64,000 nucleotides of DNA from Mameliella sp. CS4 (GCF_019392335.1 NZ_JAHXRQ010000001.1:124001-188000); one strand, 5' to 3'; shown: positions 16,654 through 24,115, counted from the stretch's first letter. A program made the numbers and translations. Notes: generated by a model not told the origin, from the letters alone.

Positions 16654-18927
16654 TCAACGATCAACTAGGTTCGAGAATAGACTGACCAAGGCCTCATCGC
16701 TGAACTCAGCGCGCTGGCTTTGCTGTGGACGGGTGTAGCTTCCCTTATGCTCATCGTAGTCAGGCCTTTCGTACTGAACCAGCTTCTCCGACACGACCTG
16801 AAGCGCAGAATCTGGACTAATACCTGTTACCTTTGCCAACTGTTCAAGGTGTTCCATGTGTTCGGAAAGCTCGCTTTCCGTATTGAGGTGACTTATTGCC
16901 TCTTCGGTCTCACTGAACTCGTATCCAACGACACCTTCGAGTGCTTCGGTAACCTCGTCGGGAGCCGTGTCAGCCATGAATTCGTCCACCGCCTCGACGA
17001 CCGACATAATTTCATCAATAGGCAGCCCTCCTTCAATTGCATGAACAAGTCTCTGTTCGATCAGCCTCAAGAGTTTGTCCTTCTGGGTGATCTCGGAATC
17101 AACAAAGTTGGATACCTGCCAGTGCAACTCAGCTAATGTCCGACCGTCGTGCCATGGTACCAGCTCTACTTTCCCAGACGCTAGAACCTCAAGACATCTA
17201 TCGAGAAAATACTCGTCCCCGGATTGCTGCCACCAATCAAATAGCAGTTCAATTCTGTCTGAAAGAGAAAGATCATCTGACGAAACTGAATGGAAGTTGC
17301 TGCTGGATTTGACATGTCGCTGTGATGGCGTCTTTTCAATGCGATTGGCGACACCCTTAAACAACTGTACAAACTGCTTAAGCTCTGGAGGGTGCGTTTT
17401 TAGTTGGCCCTTGACGTGCCTCCAAACCGAAGCGGCCCAGTCAACACGTCGAGCCGTCTGGGGGAGTAGGTTCAAGTACTCTCTTTCAGTCAGGTAAGCT
17501 TTCAGAAAATCCCTTACAGACGGATTAATAAAGTTCACTCTTTTGCCAAAGATTGAGATAAAACCTGATTCAAGCGCCCGAAGCGCCGTCTCGAAATCTC
17601 CCGGTTTTGTTGGCTGGGAGTAGTAAGCGCTGACTGTTCTGTGTAGCTCTGAGTAGTTTTCCCTCAGTTCGTCAATTTCCTGACCGAACTGATTTCCAAA
17701 AAAAAGAGCTACCAGAAGGTTCTGCGACCTCATATCTAGAGATCTGTATGGCTTACTCCAAACTAGACCAGGATTTTCTAGTGCGTGATAGATGTACTGT
17801 GGGTAGTCGAGTGCAACAACATCATCCAGGCAATCGCTCGATACAGAGGCGATCAAACGGGGGTTATAGTTTTTGTGGTCCACTATTTTCTTCAACCAAT
17901 CGCCTTCCAGGAGTGACGAAAAATGATCCTGACTTAGGCTGGACACAGACAGGTGGTTAAATAGGATATAGGACTTAATCTCCCGCGTATAAGTACCTAC
18001 ATCAAGCAAGTATTTCGCCAGTTGTAGCCTTCGGTCATCGACGTGATCAGACAAGTTCCGTGCTTCTTCGAAAATGTGTGCGCGGGTAGTAAGGATGAAA
18101 CGAGCGTTTTTTGAGTTTCTTACCCTTCGAACGAAGGTTGCCAACGCGGTGTCTCTTTGAAGCAGTGACTGCCGATCCAGTTCAATTCGTCCTAGAAAAT
18201 CGTCGAAGAAGAAGATCGTTGGCTTGCTGTCATCGATCTTCGAGAATCCATCTTCCAGTGAATTAATCGCATAAAAGTTCCAGCCATCGTTGAGGTAGTG
18301 ATAGGCCACCATCCGCGCCAACGTGGTTTTACCAACACCAGGTGGACCTGAGACTATCAAGATTTTCTCGCGCTCGAGTTTTTTCACAGCCTCGTCAAAA
18401 CTAGGGTTGCGGACGTAAACTTTGAGATCGCCTAGAATTTCGTCCTTTGTGGCTTGAGTGTATGTTTCCAATCCGGAATGCAGAATCCGCTCCAAAACGG
18501 CAGTACTCGACAGCCATAGCTTCATATGAGATTTTTCAATTTCGGGGTGGCGTCGAATAGCCTCCTCGAGGTCTTCTTGTCCCCAAACATCTTCCGGGCT
18601 CTGAAGATATTTACCAATCAATTCACCGATTTCATCGCTTTTTTGCGGTGTGAGTGAGTGCGATGTGCACAACAAGTATCGTTTTGGCTTCAATGCCGAC
18701 AACTTCGGAATCTCTTTTTGCACTGAAGCCTTGAGATTTGAAAATGTTGAACCTGCATAGTGTTTACACTGGAGAACTGTGGCCTCTTCTCCTTTTGAGT
18801 GCCTGCCATCAACGCCGCCGTCTGGGCCTGGTCCAAATGCGGAAAAACGCACCCCAGTTTCTGCTCCAATGATGTCTCGGCATAACTCTTCGAAGTCGAT
18901 ATGAGATAGGTTTTTCAATCTTGTCAT
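16654..18927 (-). CDS. Mrr-like nuclease fused to STAND-type NTPase (nSTAND3-like), candidate antiviral effector
   Basis: A 757-residue protein. Residues about 8-110 form an Mrr-type restriction-endonuclease domain with FEELCRDIIG, the catalytic acidic residue in GPGPDGGVDGR (D40) and the Q53-C-K55 motif in VLQCKHY. Then comes a P-loop NTPase: Walker A GPPGVGKTT (194-202), Walker B TIFFFDDFLGR (237-247), sensor ARFILTTRAHIF (275-286), and the YNPRLIAS segment (354-361) typical of STAND-like ATPases. The last 400 residues are helical and resemble no named domain, so they may be the sensor. It starts 10 bases after the ATPase gene and ends the operon, convergent with the integrase. The sequence is AT-rich relative to the chromosome. 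Avs4 has a similar nuclease-NTPase plan but is about twice as long. Confidence 0.82.
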   Translation of the reverse strand: MTRLKNLSHIDFEELCRDIIGAETGVRFSAFGPGPDGGVDGRHSKGEEATVLQCKHYAGSTFSNLKASVQKEIPKLSALKPKRYLLCTSHSLTPQKSDEIGELIGKYLQSPEDVWGQEDLEEAIRRHPEIEKSHMKLWLSSTAVLERILHSGLETYTQATKDEILGDLKVYVRNPSFDEAVKKLEREKILIVSGPPGVGKTTLARMVAYHYLNDGWNFYAINSLEDGFSKIDDSKPTIFFFDDFLGRIELDRQSLLQRDTALATFVRRVRNSKNARFILTTRAHIFEEARNLSDHVDDRRLQLAKYLLDVGTYTREIKSYILFNHLSVSSLSQDHFSSLLEGDWLKKIVDHKNYNPRLIASVSSDCLDDVVALDYPQYIYHALENPGLVWSKPYRSLDMRSQNLLVALFFGNQFGQEIDELRENYSELHRTVSAYYSQPTKPGDFETALRALESGFISIFGKRVNFINPSVRDFLKAYLTEREYLNLLPQTARRVDWAASVWRHVKGQLKTHPPELKQFVQLFKGVANRIEKTPSQRHVKSSSNFHSVSSDDLSLSDRIELLFDWWQQSGDEYFLDRCLEVLASGKVELVPWHDGRTLAELHWQVSNFVDSEITQKDKLLRLIEQRLVHAIEGGLPIDEIMSVVEAVDEFMADTAPDEVTEALEGVVGYEFSETEEAISHLNTESELSEHMEHLEQLAKVTGISPDSALQVVSEKLVQYERPDYDEHKGSYTRPQQSQRAEFSDEALVSLFSNLVDR

Positions 18928-18937
18928 ATACTTACCA

Positions 18938-21121
18938 CTAGGCTCCCAATGTCTTCATCTCATCATAGAGATCGGTCAAATGCCTGACCGACATATCAAT
19001 CAGTGGCTCATACATGAAGGCGTTCAGGTGAATGTTCTCCGGGGTCATCAGGGAGACCTTATTCAAAATTTTGCCTGCTTCAAGGTCATATGACGGGCAG
19101 TCCTTGTACTGCTTTAGTAACTCGGCGGTTTGATTGTTAGCAACCTTATCGAGGTCTAAGTCTTCAATGGATGCGATCATGAAGCCTTCCGCTTTCAGTC
19201 GAACTGCTATCGCCAGTGTTACTTTGTTCTCGAGGACTATTTCGTCAGCTGCGTCACCTTCCGAAACAATCGCGTCGGCTAGACGGTATATCATGTCTAT
19301 GACGGGTTCTTGTGCAAATTCGAAGTCGTCGGCTTGGAATCGGCCAAACCGATCCCGCCAAATCTGAACAACGTCTTGAGCCAGTATTGCTCCGGATCCA
19401 TCCTTCAAGTGAAGGCACTTAGTGAGCTTCAGAAAATCTTCAGAATCTTCTTGCCCCGAATACTGCACAAGATTCCTCAGGAACGGGATCAACGTCACAA
19501 ATACCTTTTCTTCGGAAACTCGGCCAGAAAGATGCTCAAAAGCATCGTTCACGTATTGTCCCTGAAGAAGTTGTACGGCGCCATCATCATCCTTCGCTCC
19601 CATAAGAACCGCATGTCGTCTGCTTAAGTAAAGGCGCGACGCAACAGTCCTGTAGAAATCAAAATTGTGGGTAAGAATTACGATATTGAAGCCCGAAGAT
19701 TCGTGCAGATCCTTGATGTATTCTATGATCGCGTATTTGTTTTTATAGTCGAAAGAGTCCGCAATGTCGTCGAATACGATAAGACAGCTTGCTGCGCTGC
19801 CTCTTCGCGATTCGATATCAAACAGCACTTGAAGAATATAGAACGCCCGCTGTTCGCCTTTGCTGATTGTGTTTAGAAGTGCATTTCTTTCACAGGCTAC
19901 CGACTCTTGATTTCGATCGGAGTAAGCAAACTCCAAATTTGCCGCATCTTCCTTGAGGATTACATCCTCTTGGTTGGAGAGAGAAACTTCAAACGGCACA
20001 TAAAATCGAGAGTTGAATGTCGTGACTAGCTCCTGCCAGATCGACACTTCTTTCTTGGCTTCGTCGAAAATCTTCTTGAGTTCTTCCTTCTGAGCCTCGT
20101 AGAACTCACAGATCTCCTGAAGATCTGATTTCAGCTCAATGAGATAACCAAGCCAAACATCTTTTCTGAACTTTTCGTAATCCCTGAGTTCAACAAGAAG
20201 AAGGTTTTCCCTTTCAATCAGTGCTTTGAACGAGCGAAGCTCGGCGTTTGCTCCGATAGCTTTGTCAACCTTGTCAAATATTACCTTTAGTTCAGGGTCA
20301 TCAACGATTCGATTGATCTCTTCGGCAACAATTTCCTGCAGGTTCTGAGAGGACTTCACGACCTTGTTTCCAGCCAGTTCAATTCTGTGGCCTGCCTCAA
20401 AAAACGAGTTATCGGCAATGGACTTAACAATCTGATCTGCTTGATAGGTCCCAAAAGATCTCTCCGAACTATTGAACACTGTCGATTGACGAAGCAGCCC
20501 TGTATATAAGTCAATGTACTGATCTAGATATTCTTGGTTTTTCTCAAGGAACTTCTTCACGTTCCCTTTCTTGTCGAAAACATCGTTGTACCTGAACTTG
20601 TAAAGCCTGGTATCTTCGCCGAGCGCTTGAAGGGCCACCGTCAACAAATCGAAGAAATTCTGCTGATCATCATTTTGGAAGGCGTCAAAGAATTCATTTT
20701 CACAGTCAGTACTTTGTGATGCCCTTTTCAATTTGCGAACAAACTCAGTCTTTTTCCGCTCCAGCTCTTCGTAAATCGCGTCGTACGCACGTTTCAGCTC
20801 CTTACTTGCCACGAATGAGCTTATTTTGTGTGCGGCATCATAATCAGGTTGCTCCGGATCAACAACTAAGATGTCGACGTTATCCTCAGTCAGTTGATCA
20901 TCAAGGATCAATTCGAATTTGGAAACTCGATCCGGAAAAAATCGGTCGCATGGCGGATCTGTCTTTCGGTCGGCGAAAAAGCGAAGAGTCCGAGCTAACG
21001 AGGACTTCATCGTTCCATTTGGCGCATACACTATGAACGTTGATGATTTTGAGAAATCGAAAAGGTGATTGAAGCTTCCAATACCATAGCAATTTTCAAG
21101 ACTAATTTTCAGCTTTTTCAT
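18938..21121 (-). CDS. ABC/SMC-type ATPase of unknown function, partner of the Mrr-STAND gene
   Basis: A 727-residue protein with an ABC-type ATPase split by a long helical and coiled-coil insertion (about 105-370). The N-terminal Walker A is unusual, VYAPNGTMKSS (31-41), with methionine where the last glycine normally stands. The C-terminal half has the ABC-like signature SKGEQRA (420-426), Walker B CLIVFDDIADSFD (446-458) and the His-switch ILTHNFDFYRT (482-492). The last 220 residues match no nuclease or TOPRIM domain that I recognise. This layout is shared by defence ATPases of the RloC/PrrC/AAA_13 group. Its ribosome binding site GGGA lies in the 30-base gap after the recombinase gene, and ten bases separate it from the next gene, so the three are probably one transcript. 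Confidence 0.8.
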   Translation of the reverse strand: MKKLKISLENCYGIGSFNHLFDFSKSSTFIVYAPNGTMKSSLARTLRFFADRKTDPPCDRFFPDRVSKFELILDDQLTEDNVDILVVDPEQPDYDAAHKISSFVASKELKRAYDAIYEELERKKTEFVRKLKRASQSTDCENEFFDAFQNDDQQNFFDLLTVALQALGEDTRLYKFRYNDVFDKKGNVKKFLEKNQEYLDQYIDLYTGLLRQSTVFNSSERSFGTYQADQIVKSIADNSFFEAGHRIELAGNKVVKSSQNLQEIVAEEINRIVDDPELKVIFDKVDKAIGANAELRSFKALIERENLLLVELRDYEKFRKDVWLGYLIELKSDLQEICEFYEAQKEELKKIFDEAKKEVSIWQELVTTFNSRFYVPFEVSLSNQEDVILKEDAANLEFAYSDRNQESVACERNALLNTISKGEQRAFYILQVLFDIESRRGSAASCLIVFDDIADSFDYKNKYAIIEYIKDLHESSGFNIVILTHNFDFYRTVASRLYLSRRHAVLMGAKDDDGAVQLLQGQYVNDAFEHLSGRVSEEKVFVTLIPFLRNLVQYSGQEDSEDFLKLTKCLHLKDGSGAILAQDVVQIWRDRFGRFQADDFEFAQEPVIDMIYRLADAIVSEGDAADEIVLENKVTLAIAVRLKAEGFMIASIEDLDLDKVANNQTAELLKQYKDCPSYDLEAGKILNKVSLMTPENIHLNAFMYEPLIDMSVRHLTDLYDEMKTLGA

Positions 21122-21151
21122 GTCAATTTTCCCACAATTCTTTACCCAACA

Positions 21152-22663
21152 TTACCAGACATTTTCTTGGCCAGCTAGAGTTTTGCAATTGTCGCAGCTG
21201 TCAAAGAGTTGGATGAAAGTTCGAAAAGTGTCTCGGGTGCCCCCGCCACATGGGGCAAGCACGTCAGTTTTTGCCCGCACCAGACGATCAGACGGCTTTA
21301 GTTCAACGTTTTTCCCGGTCCACGTCCGGTTCGAAAAGCAGTTTTCAACGATCCCCCGTTTGATCGGTGGTTTTGCCGTAATATAAAGCCCCGCAAGGCT
21401 TTTCATGAGTTCGAAGAATTTCTCGACGTCAGCCGTCGACAGCGCCTTGTTGTCCAAGTTTCGCAGCTCCTCTTCCAGTCGCGCGATGTCGACTTGGAGC
21501 GCCCGCTTCTTGGCCGTGAAGGCATCGCGATCAAGCGTGCCATCCAGCAGGAAGTCGGTCAGCCTGGCTTGGCGGTCCGTCACGTCCGCCAGTTGCAACT
21601 CCAGGTGCTTTCGCTCGTCTTGTAGCTTCTCGGGCACATTCCACGTTTCATACTGACGACGTAGCTTCTCGATGTCCTTCTCGGCAAACTGCAGCTGGGT
21701 CAGCTGTCCAACGATAGCCATCTCCAGCTGATCCTCGCGCACCGTCTTCCCAACACACCCGGCGGTATGGCACCGGTAATAGACGTGACCTTTCTGCCGC
21801 TCTGGCGTCAGCACGGTGCTGCAGGAGGCACAGGCAAAGAGCTTCCGCAGCAAGTGATCATGTTTGGTCTTCTTCTTGGTGTACCGGCCCTGCTTGATCG
21901 CCTCGACGTGCTCAAAGTCCGCCACCGAGATCAGCGGTTCGTGCTTGCCCTGGAAGATCTCACCAGTACGTCCGTTCTGCGTCAGGCCGCAGTAGAAGCG
22001 GTTCTGGAGGATGTTCTCGACCGTGCGGCGGGAGATCGATTTGCCGCCACGGTTCGTGAGACCCCGGGCGACCATTTCCTGGTGCAACGATCTGATCGAA
22101 TGCTCGCCGGTGAGGTAGAGCTCGAAGAGCTGCTTGATAAGCGGCGCCCGCACCGGGTCCAGACTCTTCACCTGCCCACCACCCTGGTTCAGGTAGCCAA
22201 TCGGCGCATAGAACGGATAGAAACCCTGCTTCAGGCGTCCGTTGATACCCTTGCGCGCCTCGATAGAAAGATTGCGGCAGTAGTCGGCGGCGACCGCCAT
22301 CTGAATGTCAGCAACCAGGCGGCCACCACGAGACCGGAAATCAAGGCTTTCGGTGGCGAAGTGCACGTCGATCCCGGCGTCGGACAGCTCGCCGATGGCA
22401 CCCCAGTCCCGGAAGTTCCGGGCGGAGCGGTCAATCCGGTGAATGATGAGACCCGCCGCACCGCCGCGCTTCAGCTCCTTCATCATCTGGCTGAACACGG
22501 TGCGGCCTGCCTTGGCGGCGGTTTCCTTTTCTTCAAACCACTTGATGATGGCGAGGTTCTCGCGACTCGCAAATTCCGTGATGGCATCTTTCTGGGCTTC
22601 GAGTGACACCCCGTCGCCTTGCTTCTGGGAGGACACTCGGATGTATCCATAACACGGCTTCAT
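21152..22663 (-). CDS. Large serine recombinase
   Basis: A 503-residue recombinase. Residues 1-150 are the resolvase catalytic domain, with the nucleophile Ser in YIRVSSQKQGDGVSLEAQKD and the arginine region LIIHRIDRSARNFRDW. Residues about 155-270 are the recombinase DNA-binding domain (KQGFYPFYAPIGYLN, NILQNRFYCGLTQN). A zinc ribbon follows (CASCSTVL, then YYRCHTAGCVGK), and after it a coiled coil (about 335-420). It is encoded mid-island, in the opposite direction to the tyrosine integrase, with an upstream small gene overlapping by ATGA. GC content is like the host chromosome and unlike the two genes downstream, which suggests a different origin. No frameshift is seen. Confidence 0.9.
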   Translation of the reverse strand: MKPCYGYIRVSSQKQGDGVSLEAQKDAITEFASRENLAIIKWFEEKETAAKAGRTVFSQMMKELKRGGAAGLIIHRIDRSARNFRDWGAIGELSDAGIDVHFATESLDFRSRGGRLVADIQMAVAADYCRNLSIEARKGINGRLKQGFYPFYAPIGYLNQGGGQVKSLDPVRAPLIKQLFELYLTGEHSIRSLHQEMVARGLTNRGGKSISRRTVENILQNRFYCGLTQNGRTGEIFQGKHEPLISVADFEHVEAIKQGRYTKKKTKHDHLLRKLFACASCSTVLTPERQKGHVYYRCHTAGCVGKTVREDQLEMAIVGQLTQLQFAEKDIEKLRRQYETWNVPEKLQDERKHLELQLADVTDRQARLTDFLLDGTLDRDAFTAKKRALQVDIARLEEELRNLDNKALSTADVEKFFELMKSLAGLYITAKPPIKRGIVENCFSNRTWTGKNVELKPSDRLVRAKTDVLAPCGGGTRDTFRTFIQLFDSCDNCKTLAGQENVW

Positions 22664-22806
22664 ACATCGCGGTTGTTATCCTCGGACTCTACCAGATCCT
22701 CAGAATTTGGCGAATCCAGCCACGGCCAAGAACCGTCACGCAGCATGTCTTCTAAGCTGCGCTGGCAGAGTTCGAGGTGACGTGTGAGGAACGGGTCGGG
22801 TGTCAT
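22660..22806 (-). CDS. Small protein (48 residues) overlapping the serine recombinase
   Basis: The reading MTPDPFLTRHLELCQRSLED, then MLRDGSWPWLDSPNSEDLVE and SEDNNRDV ends in a TGA that overlaps the recombinase ATG (ATGA), the arrangement of translationally coupled genes. I recall similar short ORFs before recombinases in Rhodobacteraceae, but cannot verify this here. Acidic, soluble, no known domain; it might be a recombination directionality or regulatory factor, which is speculation. The frame extends upstream to 22884, but the ATG at 22806 gives the compact product. No strong ribosome binding site is visible. Confidence 0.6.
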   Translation of the reverse strand: MTPDPFLTRHLELCQRSLEDMLRDGSWPWLDSPNSEDLVESEDNNRDV

Positions 22807-22922
22807 CGACCCATTGTATGAATCAGTGGCCCAGGTCGGTAGGGCGGTTGAGCTGCACCTGGTGCAACTGAGCGGGTCTGGCACGGAGTCGCCAGATCGG
22901 CGAAAATACCCCTACTTGGGAT

Positions 22923-23046
22923 TTGAAAACGGGGTTTGCCGCTACGGGGCTCGAGGCCGCGTGAGGGCGAACGGGGTTTCACCCCTTCGCTCGCCGCCCC
23001 TCACTCGCGGGTTCGATCTCGGCACCTCGGCAAACCCCGTTTTCAA
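22923..23046. repeat. 124-bp hyphenated palindrome with perfect 19-bp arms
   Basis: The 19-base arm at 22923-22941 (TTGAAAACGGGGTTTGCCG) is repeated exactly as its reverse complement at 23028-23046. The 86 bases between are themselves partly palindromic (GCGTGAGGG against CCCTCACTCGC, ACGGGG against CCCCTTCG). It lies 117 bp upstream of the small gene before the serine recombinase, in a 563-bp gene-free stretch (22807-23369). It could be a recombinase site, a regulatory structure or a terminator; nothing decides. Confidence 0.8.
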
Positions 23047-23087
23047 GAAATGCGAATGACCCTGATGGTCGGAATTTGACCGCCTTT

Positions 23088-23123
23088 GACCCCCATACGA
23101 CACCCCCAACCCGTATGGGGGTC
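23088..23123. terminator. Perfect 12-bp hairpin, terminator-like
   Basis: GACCCCCATACG (23088-23099) pairs completely with CGTATGGGGGTC (23112-23123) around a 12-base loop. No T-run follows on either strand. It lies between the 124-bp palindrome and the first 99-bp repeat, and may insulate the neighbouring units. Confidence 0.55.
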
Positions 23124-23142
23124 ATGTATGTGGAAACGTAGC

Positions 23143-23241
23143 TGAACATGCCGGAACATAGTTGACCGAAGTCACCTGCTCTGCGACCGTGACTTCACCT
23201 GCTATCGCAGGTGAACCTCGCGCCGCCGGGGGCGGCGCTCG
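23143..23241. repeat. 99-bp direct repeat, left copy
   Basis: This 99-base segment recurs at 23891-23989 with about 10 differences. It contains the hairpin TTCACCTGC/GCAGGTGAA (four-base loop) and a second GC-rich hairpin GCGCCGCC/GGCGGCGC. The two copies flank the orphan gene at 23370-23759 together with its promoter and terminator, with a period of 748 bp. Confidence 0.85.
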
Positions 23242-23317
23242 ATGCGACGGAGTCGATCGGCCTCAGCTTCCGATCTCTCCCTACTCTTTGTTCATCTTTG
23301 ACCGAGAGGTTGAAGAC

Positions 23318-23349
23318 AAAAAAGCACCCCGGGCCGTTGGCCAGGGGTG
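23318..23349 (-). terminator. Intrinsic terminator of the orphan island gene
   Basis: Read on the minus strand, CACCCC (23349-23344) and GGCC pair with GGCC and GGGGTG (to 23325) with one mismatch, and the hairpin is followed by a run of six T (23323-23318). It lies 20 bases after the stop codon of the orphan gene. Confidence 0.85.
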
Positions 23350-23369
23350 TGTTCTCCGAGAGAGTTGCC

Positions 23370-23759
23370 TCACATCATCTTTATCTCATCAGATAAGGTC
23401 TTCCCAACTTCTCTCATATAGATTTCAGAAAAGAAGAACTTGTCAAAAGCGGCGATGATGATGTAGCTGTAGAATTCTGGAACTGTGTAATTCGCTGCGC
23501 CGACAGATCTCCATGTATCACGAACTTGCTTGCGCTTCTTCTTCGACAACCCGTCGAGGAATACCAGGAACACGACCGGAGATGAGTTTTCATTGTTCAG
23601 TTCGTCGGCCCGGCAAAGTAGTTCGAAAGCCTCGGGACATTTGGAAAACTTGCTTCTCGCACCATCGAGACCTTTGCCCAGAATACGTTCTGCATTCTCC
23701 TCCCAAAGTCTTTCAAAGCGGTCCATCGGGTAGTCTTCTATGAGATCGATTGTTTGCAT
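23370..23759 (-). CDS. Orphan island gene of unknown function (129 residues)
   Basis: Not recognised. The 129-residue product is soluble and mixed-charge, starting MQTIDLIEDYPMDRFERLWE, with a basic KKKRKQVRDTWRSVG segment near 73-87 and an aromatic C-terminal part (YTVPEFYSYIIIAAFDKFFF). No signal peptide, cysteine motif or catalytic motif stands out. The gene has its own consensus promoter, a hairpin over its ribosome binding site (AAAGGA, nine bases before ATG) and its own terminator, all between two 99-bp direct repeats. That layout resembles an autonomous cargo cassette, perhaps a toxin, immunity or regulatory protein; none of these is shown by the sequence. Confidence 0.7.
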   Translation of the reverse strand: MQTIDLIEDYPMDRFERLWEENAERILGKGLDGARSKFSKCPEAFELLCRADELNNENSSPVVFLVFLDGLSKKKRKQVRDTWRSVGAANYTVPEFYSYIIIAAFDKFFFSEIYMREVGKTLSDEIKMM

Positions 23760-23762
23760 CTG

Positions 23763-23824
23763 AATAGTCCTTTGTTTGATCAGTACGTCCGACGATCGGG
23801 CGCACTGGGCAGCAAAGGACTATT
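23763..23824 (-). promoter_or_regulatory. 5'-leader hairpin that buries the ribosome binding site
   Basis: AATAGTCCTTTG (23763-23774) and CAAAGGACTATT (23813-23824) are perfect inverted repeats of 12 bp. In the minus-strand mRNA the 3' arm contains AAAGGA, the ribosome binding site of the orphan gene, and the 5' arm pairs with all of it. Translation should therefore depend on opening the hairpin. Confidence 0.7.
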
Positions 23825-23842
23825 TTTGAATTAACCCATTAT

Positions 23843-23871
23843 TTTATATCATAAATTTCATATTATGTCAA
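23843..23871 (-). promoter_or_regulatory. Consensus sigma-70 promoter of the orphan gene
   Basis: On the minus strand TTGACA (23871-23866) and TATAAA (23848-23843) are separated by exactly 17 bases, inside a very AT-rich stretch (23821-23880) that stands out from the GC-rich host. Transcription would begin about 75 bases before the ATG and would include the ribosome-binding-site hairpin. Confidence 0.8.
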
Positions 23872-23890
23872 TACAACTGACCTATACTCC

Positions 23891-23989
23891 TGAACATCCC
23901 ATAACATAGTTGACCGAAAACACCTGTTCTGCGACCGTGACTTCACCTGCTCTCGCAGGTGAACCTCGCGCCGCCTGCGGCGACGCTCG
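23891..23989. repeat. 99-bp direct repeat, right copy
   Basis: About 90 percent identical to 23143-23241. Differences cluster near the start, in the AAGTCAC/AAAACAC segment and in the terminal GC-rich hairpin; the TTCACCTGC/GCAGGTGAA hairpin is kept with a changed loop. It lies just upstream of the orphan gene's promoter. Confidence 0.85.
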
Positions 23990-24039
23990 CCCTCAAAGCC
24001 GGGGTTCGGCACTCGAACCTCACAATTTGTTTCAGTCCC

Positions 24040-24058
24040 TGGGGTACGCACTGGGGTA
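24040..24058. repeat. Two TGGGGTA heptamers near the right island end
   Basis: TGGGGTA at 24040-24046 and 24052-24058, in GGGGTACGCACTGGGGTA, closely repeats GGGGTACGGTTCTGGGGTA at 15361-15379 beside the integrase. They lie 58 bp inside the right attachment core, as expected for arm-type sites of the same integrase. Confidence 0.6.
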
Positions 24059-24115
24059 GATCGTAAAACCACACGGCGATTAACTATCTGATTTCAAACG
24101 ATTGCCACATTTTCG

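Noticed and set aside
16654..21121. Assignment to a named defence system (Avs4, PARIS, Septu, Gabija, RloC)
   Set aside because: Each shares one feature only. Avs4 has Mrr plus STAND but roughly double length and no ATPase partner; PARIS and Gabija have TOPRIM-type partners, Septu an HNH partner; RloC is a single protein with a nuclease domain not seen here.
23143..23989. CRISPR-like repeats
   Set aside because: Only two copies, 99 bp long and 649 bp apart with a gene between; no spacers and no cas genes in the window.
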